Assembly (NCBI RefSeq): GCF_036825875.1
Contig: NZ_DAISXK010000001.1
Span: 62,001-126,000 of the forward strand
Direction: 5' to 3'
Origin: Paucihalobacter sp036825875
GTDB taxonomy: Bacteria; Bacteroidota; Bacteroidia; Flavobacteriales; Flavobacteriaceae
DNA: 64,000 bases
Shown: positions 17,014 to 25,657 of the stretch, piece after piece
Position numbering within the stretch: position 1 is the first letter of the stretch
How the letters are laid out: the number at the start of each line of letters is the position of its first letter
Translations under genes and position numbers: made by a program
Notes under the pieces: generated by a model
What the model saw: only the letters and a program-made list of their open reading frames with translations
Database searches by the model: none
Told to the model about the DNA's origin: nothing

Positions 17014-18239
17014 AAATTGTTCATGTCACGTCAAAGACAAAAGGAGGCGCGGGAGTTGCCGCATTACGACTTTTCAAAGCTTTACAAAACTTTAGTGATG
17101 TTCAGGTGGCATTTGTTTCTATTGACAAAACTATAAATTACAATGGTGATATAATAAATGATGCCTTTTTCAGCTACCTTAAACCAACGCTATTTAAAAG
17201 GGCTAATTTGAAATTAGCAAATATTTTTTTTCCAACAAGAGCCTTTCTATATAGAAAAAAATTAAATAAATTTAAAGGGCAATTAAATTGCGAAATAGCG
17301 TCTTTACCTTTTAGTCATTTTAAACTTCATAATCATCCGTTGGTTCAGGAGGCGGATGTAATCCATTTACATTGGGTAGGCGATTTTATTGATTATAAAT
17401 CTTTTTTCTCCTCAGTAAATAAAAAATTAATTTGGACATTTCATGACATGAATCCATTTCAAGGCATATTTCATTATGAAAATGATCATTTTGAAAATTA
17501 TGATCTCATCAGAAAATTAGACCACGAAATAATCAATTATAAAAAATTACAATTAAAAAAATCGACCTTGTCGTGCCTTATTTTTCCTTCCAACTGGATT
17601 TTAAATAAGGCTAAGGAAAAGACGAATTTAATTGACATTAAATTGGCAAATGTACCCTACACAATTGATTTTAATTTTTTCAAAATACTTGACAAGCAAA
17701 AATTGCGTAAAAATTTTAACATTGACTCTTCTAGTCCTGTTTTGCTTTTTGTTGCCGACCGTATTGATGTACACAGAAAAGGAGTAGATTTACTTTTTGA
17801 TGCATTGAAACTTATGGATACTCAAGTTACAATCATTACCGTTGGAAGTGGGAATGTGCCAAATTTTGTAAACCATAAAGTTGTTAATTTTGGCAGAATT
17901 GAAGATCAAAACACCATGGCAGAAGTATTTAATTTAGCCGATGCTTTTGTAATGCCTAGCAGAGAAGACAATTTGCCAAATGTAATGTTAGAGTCACTGG
18001 CCTGCGGCGTTCCAGTAATATCCTTTTTAAATAGTGGTGCAAAAGACTTTGTTATTGATGATAAAACAGGAGTTTTGATTCATGAAATAAGCGCTATTGC
18101 ATTAAAAGATGGTATTGAAATGTTTATAAAGAACTCAAATGGTTATGACCCAAGATATATCTTTGAGTTTGCTAAAAAACATTTTAATCCGGAACTTGTG
18201 GTAAATAAACATATAAATATTTATAGAACTGTACTTTAA
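17010..18239 (+). CDS. GT4 glycosyltransferase (GT-B fold)
   Basis: 409 aa. N-terminal MKIVHVTSKTKGGAGVAALR resembles family-4 transferases that act in capsule or O-antigen clusters. The C-terminal Rossmann domain has LLFVADRIDVHRKGVDLLFD and the nucleotide-sugar motif FVMPSREDNLPNVMLESLAC, with the E-x7-E glutamates, then GVPVISF. Retaining transferase; donor unknown. Overlaps the preceding GT2 by 4 bp and precedes the next GT2 by 2 bp. Confidence 0.87.
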   Translation: MKIVHVTSKTKGGAGVAALRLFKALQNFSDVQVAFVSIDKTINYNGDIINDAFFSYLKPTLFKRANLKLANIFFPTRAFLYRKKLNKFKGQLNCEIASLPFSHFKLHNHPLVQEADVIHLHWVGDFIDYKSFFSSVNKKLIWTFHDMNPFQGIFHYENDHFENYDLIRKLDHEIINYKKLQLKKSTLSCLIFPSNWILNKAKEKTNLIDIKLANVPYTIDFNFFKILDKQKLRKNFNIDSSSPVLLFVADRIDVHRKGVDLLFDALKLMDTQVTIITVGSGNVPNFVNHKVVNFGRIEDQNTMAEVFNLADAFVMPSREDNLPNVMLESLACGVPVISFLNSGAKDFVIDDKTGVLIHEISAIALKDGIEMFIKNSNGYDPRYIFEFAKKHFNPELVVNKHINIYRTVL

Positions 18240-18241
18240 AT

Positions 18242-19018
18242 ATGACACCAAAGCTGTCAATAATAACAATAAACCTAAATAATCGAGCTGGTTTGATGGC
18301 TACAATCAACTCTGTAATTAGTCAAACTTTTAAAGATTATGAGTTTTTCATTATGGATGGCAATTCAGACGATGGTAGTTTAGATATCATTGAACAAAAT
18401 CGGGAGCATATAAATTTTTGGCAAAGCGAACCCGACAGTGGTATTTTCAATGCCATGAACAAAGCTATTAAGCTAGCCAAAGGAGAATATTTGTTATTTT
18501 TAAATAGTGGTGATTGCTTAACTTCAAATAATGCTTTAGAGGATTTTATAAAACACAAACTTTTTCAAGGGGACATTATATATGGAGATTATCAATATGA
18601 AAAAGGTGGTAAAGTTTATCCTGACCACCTATCACCATATTATTTTATGAGAACATCGCTTCCGCATCAAAGCACCCTCTTTCATCAAAGCGTGTTTGAG
18701 CTAATGGGTTATTATGATGAAACCTACAAAATGGTGAGCGATCGGGCATTTTATTTAAAATGCTTTTTAAGCGGGAAATTTACATTTACCCACATTCCTT
18801 ACGCATTAACTTTATTTGACCTTCATGGATTTAGCAATGATGCTAACTATAAAAACAAAAAGAAGAAAGAGGATGAACGTATGTTTAGGGAACTTTATGG
18901 CTTGTATTACAATGATATGAAAACCATTACAACATTACATCAAAAACTATCTGAATGTCAGCGAAATACGTCATACGGTATTTTAAAACGATTTAAAAAA
19001 CGAATGGGTTGGAAATAA
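18242..19018 (+). CDS. GT2 glycosyltransferase (WfgS/WcaA-like)
   Basis: 258 aa, the short GT2 type. LSIITINLNNRAGLMATINS at the N-terminus, FIMDGNSDDGS, then SEPDSGIFNAMNKAIKLAKG and LFLNSGD. SExDxGIYDAMNKGI-like plus NSGD is characteristic of this subgroup in colanic acid and O-antigen loci. LPHQSTLFHQSVF is the acceptor-side signature. The 3' end overlaps the next gene's TTG start by 10 bp. Confidence 0.87.
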   Translation: MTPKLSIITINLNNRAGLMATINSVISQTFKDYEFFIMDGNSDDGSLDIIEQNREHINFWQSEPDSGIFNAMNKAIKLAKGEYLLFLNSGDCLTSNNALEDFIKHKLFQGDIIYGDYQYEKGGKVYPDHLSPYYFMRTSLPHQSTLFHQSVFELMGYYDETYKMVSDRAFYLKCFLSGKFTFTHIPYALTLFDLHGFSNDANYKNKKKKEDERMFRELYGLYYNDMKTITTLHQKLSECQRNTSYGILKRFKKRMGWK

Positions 19019-19908
19019 GTAAAATTCCATTAGTAAGTGTTATAGTGCCTACTTATAATCGTCCAGAATATTTAGAACTCACTTTGCGTAGCATTAGTGA
19101 ACAGACCTATAAGAACATTGAGATTATTGTGGTTGATGATGGTACAGAAGGAAACCAAAATGATTTGATTTGTAAAAAGTATAAGAATCTTTTATATAAA
19201 AAAATTCAAAATAGTGGTGGCCCTGCAAAACCGAGAAATATAGGTATAAAATTATCCAAAGGTAAGTACTTGGCCTTCGTTGATGATGATGATTTGTGGA
19301 TACCAACCAAAATTGAGGAACAAGTTGATATTCTTGAGAAAAATAAAGATTTTGATTTAGTACATAGCTATTGCGCCATAATTGATAAAGACGGCATTGT
19401 TCAAGATAAGGTGGTTGGTAGGCCAGGTTCCCCAGATACAAAGCATGGCGATGTTAAACTAAAAATGATGGGTAATTGGACAATCATGATGCCAACACCC
19501 CTAATTCGAAAAGAATTAGTTAATAAGGTTGGACTATTTAACGAAGAAATAGAACCAACGTACGCAGACGTTGAATTTTTTACTAGAAATTCATTTTACA
19601 CTAAGTTTTACTATATAGATAAGCCTCTGGTATTTTATCGTAAACATGAGGAAAATATGTCGTCTGATTTGAGCATTTATAAATCATTACCGTTTGTTTT
19701 ATTAAAATTATTGAAATCTCTATATGATTTAAATATTATTTCAAAACACGAATTTTTTAAGTTAAGACAAAATTTATGTCAAATGCGTTTAAAAATGTTG
19801 CGTTATGATTTTTGGGGAGTACTGTTAGATTTATTCAAAATAAATTACTTTTGGTTTTTAAACATCAATAATGTGAAGCTGTTAACAAAGAAGATATTGA
19901 ATTTATGA
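19009..19908 (+). CDS. GT2 glycosyltransferase
   Basis: 299 aa from a TTG start inside the previous gene's 3' end. An ATG start would need to be internal and would cut the VSVIVPTYNRPEYLEL motif. GT-A features: IIVVDDGTEG, GGPAKPRNIGIKLSKGKYLA, FVDDDDLW and PTPLIRKELVNKVGLFNEEI. Inverting transferase; sugar specificity not readable. Overlaps the SDR gene by 4 bp. Confidence 0.85.
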   Translation: MEISKIPLVSVIVPTYNRPEYLELTLRSISEQTYKNIEIIVVDDGTEGNQNDLICKKYKNLLYKKIQNSGGPAKPRNIGIKLSKGKYLAFVDDDDLWIPTKIEEQVDILEKNKDFDLVHSYCAIIDKDGIVQDKVVGRPGSPDTKHGDVKLKMMGNWTIMMPTPLIRKELVNKVGLFNEEIEPTYADVEFFTRNSFYTKFYYIDKPLVFYRKHEENMSSDLSIYKSLPFVLLKLLKSLYDLNIISKHEFFKLRQNLCQMRLKMLRYDFWGVLLDLFKINYFWFLNINNVKLLTKKILNL

Positions 19909-20831
19909 GTGCAATCTTAATCACCGGCGGCGCCGGAAATATAGGCAGTGCATTAGCTGATAAACTATCCAAAAACCCAGATAACCTCATTGTAATTGTA
20001 GATAATTTGAGTACAGGTAGTTATTATAAGGTGCCAAAGATAGGAAATGTCATTCTAATTTCCGCAGATGTAAATAACTACAATGATGTTGTTGCTATTT
20101 TTGGTAGATATAATTTCGATTATGTGTTTCATTACGCTGCCATGGTAGGTGTAAAGCGTACGCTAAAACATCCTATGCAAGTACTGCATGACATAGAAGG
20201 TATCAAAAACATATTGATGCTATCAAAAAATACAGGTGTTAAACGAGTGTTTTATTCTAGCTCTTCTGAAGTTTATGGCGAACCCTTTGAAATCCCGCAG
20301 AATGAACTTACCACACCATTAAATTCTAGACTCCCTTACGCCATTGTTAAAAATGTAGGAGAAGCTTTTTTTAGGGCCTATCACCAAGAATATTTTTTAG
20401 ATTACACCATTTTTAGATTTTTTAATACCTATGGTCCCAACCAAAGCGATGATTTTGTAGTACCAAGATTTTTAAAAGCCGCCTTAAAAAACCAACCTAT
20501 TAATATTTATGGCGATGGCATGCAGACACGTTCATTTTGCTATGTAGATGATAACGTGGATACTTGTATAAAAGCAATGACAGATCCAAATTGCAAGAAC
20601 GATGTTTTGAATGTAGGTAGCGATCAAGAAATAACAATTCTTGATTTAGCAAAAAAAATAATTAGCATCACCCAATCTAAATCCGAGATTATTCATCTAC
20701 CACCTTTAGAAGAAGGCGATATGACACGTCGGTGTCCGGATACTACAAAAATGAAGGCCCTATTAAATAGGCCTTTAATCTCTTTAGAAACTGGTTTGCA
20801 ACAACTAACAGCATTTTATGAGAATAGGTGA
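19905..20831 (+). CDS. Extended SDR NAD-dependent sugar-nucleotide epimerase/dehydratase
   Basis: 308 aa. TGGAGNIGSALADKL is the NAD(P)-binding glycine motif, YVFHYAAMVGVKRTL and SSSSEVYG follow, and the catalytic YxxxK is YAIVK. RFFNTYGPNQ and a C-terminal MTRRCPDTTKMKALL match UDP-glucuronate decarboxylase/UDP-glucose epimerase-like extended SDRs. It converts a nucleotide sugar, but the substrate cannot be read from these motifs. Lies inside the GT operon. Confidence 0.82.
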   Translation: MSAILITGGAGNIGSALADKLSKNPDNLIVIVDNLSTGSYYKVPKIGNVILISADVNNYNDVVAIFGRYNFDYVFHYAAMVGVKRTLKHPMQVLHDIEGIKNILMLSKNTGVKRVFYSSSSEVYGEPFEIPQNELTTPLNSRLPYAIVKNVGEAFFRAYHQEYFLDYTIFRFFNTYGPNQSDDFVVPRFLKAALKNQPINIYGDGMQTRSFCYVDDNVDTCIKAMTDPNCKNDVLNVGSDQEITILDLAKKIISITQSKSEIIHLPPLEEGDMTRRCPDTTKMKALLNRPLISLETGLQQLTAFYENR

Positions 20832-21849
20832 AAATCCTGAAAAGGTAAATAATGTTCTTAGTAGCGAAGCGTATCATCGTATCATAATACCAGTTTACAT
20901 ACCTAATGAGGAAGGTTACTTTAAAGATGCTTTAAAAACATTCAAACTTTGTTTAGAATCACTGCTCAATACCATTCATGATAAAACTAGAATAACTATT
21001 TACAATAACGGCTGCTGCGAGGCAGCAACAGATTATATCAATGCTCAATACCAAAATCAAGAGCTAATTGACCAAGTGATTAATTCAAAAATAAATGTTG
21101 GTAAAATCAATGCTATATTGGCTGGGGCAAAAGGAAATGTAGAACCTTTGTTAACCATAACGGATGCCGATGTACTGTTTAAGAATGAATGGCAGAAAAG
21201 TGTTGAAAAATTGCATTATGATTTTCCTGAGGCCGGAATGGTCTGTCCGATGCCAAGTAGTAAAGGTTTGTTTAGTTATTGCGCCAACAATTGGTATTAC
21301 GGACTATTTAAAGGTGGCTTAAGGTTTAAAGATGTTGAAGATGCAAAAGGATTGATTATGTTTGACCAGAGTCTAGGAAATAACAAATCACTTCTAAAAG
21401 AAATACACTTAAAACGCTATTTAACCATAGCCAATAAATCAAATTCCAGTTGTGCGGTAATGGGAGGCGGGCATTTTGTGGCTACAATGAAAAGAATAGT
21501 ATTAGATAAAGGTAATAATAGTCCAACCAGTATCAAAATCGTTGGTGGTGTAGAAAATTTGTACATTGACAAACCAAACGAGGACTTAGGACTATTAAGG
21601 ATCGCTACTACCAAATGCTATGTTTACCACATGGGAAATGTTTTTGAAGATTGGATGCTAGATGAGTATAATAAGACCATAAATAAAAATCATAGATTGG
21701 AATATTATTCATTTGAAAATTTTTATCCGAACCGTACTCGTTTTTTTGGAAGAAAATTTGGTGTGTTACTTCAAACATTCTTGAAAAAGAATCAAAAATT
21801 TAAATTGTTTTTTTTGAACAGATTGGGTTTAGCCTATCAAGATTATTAA
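20818..21849 (+). CDS. Putative GT-A glycosyltransferase, atypical
   Basis: 343 aa. Weak match to family 2: HRIIIPVYIPNEEGYFKDAL, then ITIYNNGCC instead of a classical VDDGS, and LLTITDADVLF as the DxD site. CAVMGGGHFVATMKRIVLDK and VENLYIDKPNEDLGLLRIAT follow on the acceptor side. The fold looks like GT-A but it is distant from its neighbours. Its start lies 14 bp inside the SDR gene. No signal peptide or membrane segment. Confidence 0.65.
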   Translation: MRIGENPEKVNNVLSSEAYHRIIIPVYIPNEEGYFKDALKTFKLCLESLLNTIHDKTRITIYNNGCCEAATDYINAQYQNQELIDQVINSKINVGKINAILAGAKGNVEPLLTITDADVLFKNEWQKSVEKLHYDFPEAGMVCPMPSSKGLFSYCANNWYYGLFKGGLRFKDVEDAKGLIMFDQSLGNNKSLLKEIHLKRYLTIANKSNSSCAVMGGGHFVATMKRIVLDKGNNSPTSIKIVGGVENLYIDKPNEDLGLLRIATTKCYVYHMGNVFEDWMLDEYNKTINKNHRLEYYSFENFYPNRTRFFGRKFGVLLQTFLKKNQKFKLFFLNRLGLAYQDY

Positions 21850-21851
21850 TT

Positions 21852-22571
21852 ATGTTTCTACAAAAAATCAAAGAGAATATTAGATTAAAATTTTATTTTG
21901 ATAAGCTGTCAAGAAATAGCTACGATGGTTTCGCTTCCTTAATTATACATGATTTATTTCCAGCGGGTACAGTGCTGCCATTCACACCCTTTTCCTTAAA
22001 CCCAAATACTATCTTGCACATTATAAACGATATAAATCTGAATAGTCGCAAGAAGGTGTTAGAATTTGGTTCAGGCTTATCAACTATTATAATGGCAAGA
22101 TATATTAAAGCTAACAATATAACATGTAGTATTTATTCAATTGAAGACAATATTGATTGGGCTCAATTTATTCAGGAGCAATTAATCAAATTTGGCTGTG
22201 AAGAAGTAGTTAAAATCTTGGTGAGTCCATTAAAGTCGAATTATGATAACGTTTTATGGTATGATGAATCTTTGATAAATAGCTTTATAAGAGGTCATAG
22301 ATTTGACGTAGTTGTTGTTGATGGTCCGAGTGCAAAACATGATGAAAAAATTCGCGAAAGTTCACTTTATCAAGTGATTGATAATTTAGATAATAATTTC
22401 TTTATTGTTTTGGATGATATTAAACGGAAAGGAGAATCTAAAATTTATGACAACTGGTCACATTTTTTAAAGAAACGTGATATTAGATTCAAGGCTTTGA
22501 AATCGCATGGAGATGTTTATGGATATTTTGTTGGTGGCACCAGCTTTAGTGCAAATCCATTAACACACTAA
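21852..22571 (+). CDS. Class I SAM-dependent methyltransferase-like protein
   Basis: 239 aa. VLEFGSGLSTIIMARYI is motif I, YSIEDNIDWAQFIQEQL is the acidic beta2 loop and FDVVVVDGPSAKHDEKIRES resembles motif II of FkbM-like or class-I-like methyltransferases. No transmembrane segment. In a GT operon it probably methylates a sugar or an aglycone; the substrate is unknown. Two bp after the preceding stop. Confidence 0.7.
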   Translation: MFLQKIKENIRLKFYFDKLSRNSYDGFASLIIHDLFPAGTVLPFTPFSLNPNTILHIINDINLNSRKKVLEFGSGLSTIIMARYIKANNITCSIYSIEDNIDWAQFIQEQLIKFGCEEVVKILVSPLKSNYDNVLWYDESLINSFIRGHRFDVVVVDGPSAKHDEKIRESSLYQVIDNLDNNFFIVLDDIKRKGESKIYDNWSHFLKKRDIRFKALKSHGDVYGYFVGGTSFSANPLTH

Positions 22572-22584
22572 TAAATGCCCTAAG

Positions 22585-23655
22585 ATGTATAAAGTATTAA
22601 TATCCAATACAGAACTACCCTCAAAAACTGTTGGTAGTTGGACCAACAGGCTTACAAAATTAATTAATCACCACCCAACATTTTTTAATTATATTTTATC
22701 TCCTTCAAACGCTTTAAATACGTGTGTAAAGTGTAAAAAACGAAGTTTTATTACTTGGTATCCAAGATTAAGACAGGTACAGTTACAGCATTGGGTAGCT
22801 AAAGAGTATATCAAGGCTCTTAAGCGAATCATCAAAAAAAACGAAACATGGGCATTGCTAGTCATGGATGATATGCATCTGCTAGAAGCCATAGTTTGGG
22901 CAAACAAGCAACATAATTGGCAAGCGAAGATAACTTTTTCCTTTCATGGTTTTGAATTAAATTTAAAACCTGAACTGTTGGCAGGCTTACATCAAATTCT
23001 ATTTTTATCTAAATTAGCAGAGGCTCAATTTTTAGATACGCATCACAACTACCACCAAAACACCGCTGTCGTGGGAAATGCGGTTGATTCAAAAGTGTTT
23101 TATGCACTTGATACGCAAGAAAAAATTCAGCTCAAAAAAAGCCTTGGATATAATGAAAATGATGTAGTATTGCTATGGATGGCCAAAGACCGCCCCAAAA
23201 AGGGTTTTTATATTTTTAAGAATTTAGTTGAGCTGTTATGGCAAAAATATCCCCAATTAAAAGTAATAACCATAGGAACTGAGCAAACTCTAAATCATAC
23301 AAATGCGAAAAAATTAGGGATATTGCCGAATTTACATTTAGCTCAGTATCTCAAAATTTCAAATATTTATACCTTTACAACACAGTATGATGAAGGGTTT
23401 GGTCTTTCAATGATTGAAGCTTATAAATGTGGTAATATGGTAGTGGCATCAAAACTAGGCGCCATTCCCGAAGTATTGAAAGACTTACCCAACACTTATC
23501 TTATTGATAAATCTTCAAAAATTGAAGATTGGTTTGAATGTTGCAACGATTTAATATCTGAACTCTACAATAATAGAGCTCCAAAAGTTGAAAATAAAAT
23601 TGATATTTGGGAGTATGATACTTGGGAAGCTAAATTTATGAATGCTATTTATTAA
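22585..23655 (+). CDS. GT4-like glycosyltransferase (GT-B fold)
   Basis: 356 aa. The N-terminal half is divergent. The C-terminal half has VVLLWMAKDRPKKGFYIFKN, ITIGTEQTL and the nucleotide-binding FTTQYDEGFGLSMIEAYKCG (E-x7-E) followed by GAIPEVL. This supports a retaining GT-B transferase. It is the last GT before neuB, 21 bp upstream, so it may act near the nonulosonate step; this is inference from position. Confidence 0.8.
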   Translation: MYKVLISNTELPSKTVGSWTNRLTKLINHHPTFFNYILSPSNALNTCVKCKKRSFITWYPRLRQVQLQHWVAKEYIKALKRIIKKNETWALLVMDDMHLLEAIVWANKQHNWQAKITFSFHGFELNLKPELLAGLHQILFLSKLAEAQFLDTHHNYHQNTAVVGNAVDSKVFYALDTQEKIQLKKSLGYNENDVVLLWMAKDRPKKGFYIFKNLVELLWQKYPQLKVITIGTEQTLNHTNAKKLGILPNLHLAQYLKISNIYTFTTQYDEGFGLSMIEAYKCGNMVVASKLGAIPEVLKDLPNTYLIDKSSKIEDWFECCNDLISELYNNRAPKVENKIDIWEYDTWEAKFMNAIY

Positions 23656-23676
23656 CGTTTTTAGAATTTTAAAAAA

Positions 23677-24717
23677 ATGTATAAAAAATATTTAATCGCC
23701 GAAATTGCCCAAGCACATAATGGATCGTTCGACAAAGCCATGAGTTATATTAAAGCCTTATCAGATACTGGCGTAGATGCTATTAAATTTCAAATGCACA
23801 TTGCCGACGCAGAGAGCAGTTTACAAGAACCTTTTAGAATCCCTATGCCGGGTTATGCCAGCCGTATGGACTATTGGCGCGCTATGGAATTTAACATAGC
23901 CCAATGGGGCGCGCTTAAAGAACAGTGCGAGGCCCATGGAATGGAATTTTTATGCTCACCGTTTAGCAATATCGCCGTGGATATTTTACAACAGTTGCAG
24001 GTGCAGTGTTATAAAGTAGGTTCGGGTGAGGTGAATAATGGGCTTTTACTAGAGCGTTTGTCACGAACTGGCAAACCCATCATACTATCTTCAGGTATGA
24101 GCAGCCTGGAAGAATTAGACCATGCAGTTCGTTTTTTACGAGACAAAGACAGCCCAGTATCTGTAATGCAATGCACCACGGCCTATCCAACCCAACCTGA
24201 GCAATACGGTCTTAATATGATTAGGGAGTTAAAAGCACGGTATGGAATACCAGTGGGATTTTCAGACCATTCCGCCCACCCTGAAACCTGCTTGGCAGCA
24301 GTAGCCTTGGGTGCTGAATTGCTAGAGTTTCATGTGATATTAGACGCACACGATACTTCGGGACCTGATGCATCTTCATCATTGACGGTGGCACAGGTTC
24401 GGGATTTGGTAAAGGGTGTCAGAAGGCTAGAGCGCGCGATGGCCAATCCGGTTGATAAAACTAGTGCCACTTCTTTTAAAGATTTAAAGCAGATATTTGA
24501 GAAGTCTTTGGCGGTTAATAAACATTTACCCAAAGGGCATGTGCTGGGTTTTGAGGATTTGGAGGCAAAGAAACCCAAAGGTTTTGGTATTGATGCGCGG
24601 GATTATAAACGGGTGGTAGGGCATAGGCTTAACAAAGAGTTACGACAGTGGGATTTTTTAACGAAGCATGATATAAGCGATGATGAGATTGCCGCGTCGC
24701 TGCGCTGCTCGCAATGA
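23677..24717 (+). CDS. neuB: N-acetylneuraminate synthase family protein
   Basis: 346 aa, standard NeuB length. It condenses phosphoenolpyruvate with ManNAc (or a related sugar) to a nonulosonic acid. LIAEIAQAHNGSFDKAM, IKFQMHIADAES, FLCSPFSN, YKVGSGEVNNGLLLE, LSSGMSS and GFSDHSAHPE are classic NeuB motifs. The last ~65 residues (LPKGHVLGFEDLEAKKPKGF) are the SAF antifreeze-like domain. The final ten codons and the stop (EIAASLRCSQ*) are the palindromic repeat at 24685-24718, so the native C-terminus was replaced or trimmed by repeat insertion after the SAF domain. neuC follows 0.9 kb later, separated by repeats and a GIY-YIG gene. Confidence 0.9.
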   Translation: MYKKYLIAEIAQAHNGSFDKAMSYIKALSDTGVDAIKFQMHIADAESSLQEPFRIPMPGYASRMDYWRAMEFNIAQWGALKEQCEAHGMEFLCSPFSNIAVDILQQLQVQCYKVGSGEVNNGLLLERLSRTGKPIILSSGMSSLEELDHAVRFLRDKDSPVSVMQCTTAYPTQPEQYGLNMIRELKARYGIPVGFSDHSAHPETCLAAVALGAELLEFHVILDAHDTSGPDASSSLTVAQVRDLVKGVRRLERAMANPVDKTSATSFKDLKQIFEKSLAVNKHLPKGHVLGFEDLEAKKPKGFGIDARDYKRVVGHRLNKELRQWDFLTKHDISDDEIAASLRCSQ

Positions 24718-24974
24718 CGTACCACCCACCCAAGCCGTCACCCTGAGCACAAGGACAGATCTGCTTTACTATACCACCTTCAACTTAAATGTAACCCTGA
24801 GCCTGACTATAGGAAGGCGAAAGGGTCTCCTCGTGATAATGCCGAACTCAACCGAGGAGATTGCCACGCTTGTTCCTCGCTCGCAATGACGTACTACCCA
24901 TCCAAGCCGTCATGCTGAGACAGACGATAGGAGGTCGTAAGCATCCCCTCATGGCAATGACAACCTTTTGTTAA
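24685..24974. repeat. Palindromic repeats downstream of and inside the 3' end of neuB
   Basis: Unit 24685-24718 reads GAGATTGCC...CTCGCAATGAC (reverse: GTCATTGCGAG...GGCAATCTC) and supplies the neuB stop codon. A second unit of the same type is 24857-24890. Between and after them are the words ACCCAAGCCGTCA and CCCTGAGC. No ORF other than repeat shadows. Confidence 0.8.
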
Positions 24975-25295
24975 TCAATGCTCTCCATCAAATTCCGGAA
25001 ATTCCTCAACAATCAGCTCATACAAACCCTTCCATTCAGGATTAAAACCATTGATGAGTGCTATTTTCTTATCACTCTTCCATGACTTGATCTGCTTCTC
25101 ACGTGCAATAGCATCTCCAATCATTTGAAACGCCTGATAATACAACAATTTATCCAGATTATATCGCGCTGTAAACGACTTCAGATCGTATTTCTCTTTG
25201 TGTTGTTGAATTCGTTTAACAATCACAGAAGTCACACCTGTATAAAGGGTAGTGTGATGTTTGTTGGTTAGTATATACACGAATCCGGGTTTCAT
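24975..25295 (-). CDS. GIY-YIG nuclease-family protein
   Basis: 106 aa single-domain protein. FVYILTNKHHTTLYTGVTS covers the GIY/YIG strands (here YIL and YTG) and is followed by KRIQQHKE with the conserved Arg. Further on is the family's LLYYQAFQMIGDAIAREKQIK with the catalytic-type Glu, then KSWKSDKKIALI and WKGLYELI. It matches the small standalone GIY-YIG proteins common in Bacteroidota. It probably cuts DNA at a site it recognises; the target is unknown. It splits neuB from neuC, opposes the locus direction, and both flanks are palindromic repeats. A decayed copy is at 9761. Confidence 0.85.
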   Translation of the reverse strand: MKPGFVYILTNKHHTTLYTGVTSVIVKRIQQHKEKYDLKSFTARYNLDKLLYYQAFQMIGDAIAREKQIKSWKSDKKIALINGFNPEWKGLYELIVEEFPEFDGEH

Positions 25296-25657
25296 TAGGT
25301 ATGCTTTTGAATATAAATATAGTAATTATCAACAAACCAACACCTCAATGCCGTTACCCTAAGCAACACCCCACCCAAGCCGTCACCCTGAGCATGAGGA
25401 ATGAGTGCGCCGTGCCCCCAACGGAGTTGGTGGGTGAGGGTCTCCTCGTTATGGTGCGGATAAGCATCGAGGAGATTCCTTCGTCGCTCCACTCATCGGA
25501 ATGACTCCAGTTTTTAGTTGATGATGGCTTTCCTGCGCTCCCTCGCCTGTCCGCCGAAGGCGTGCAATGACGGCTTCTTCATATTAATTTCAAAATTCAC
25601 TTTTACAAGCCTGATAAAAATTGTAATATTACGCACCAAAAGAAACGTTTAGACGTC
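25296..25657. repeat. Palindromic repeats between GIY-YIG and neuC
   Basis: It contains ACCCAAGCCGTCACCCTGAG (also at ~24728), the CCCCAACGG...GGTGGGTGAGG stretch, unit 25472-25505 (GAGATTCC...CGGAATGAC, reverse GTCATTCCG...GGAATCTC) and CCTGTCCGCCGAAGGCG at about 25546. The neuC leader begins near 25580. No gene found. Confidence 0.75.

Noticed and set aside
25295..25504. Short overlapping frames between the GIY-YIG gene and neuC
   Set aside because: Entirely repeat-derived and present on both strands with no family pattern.
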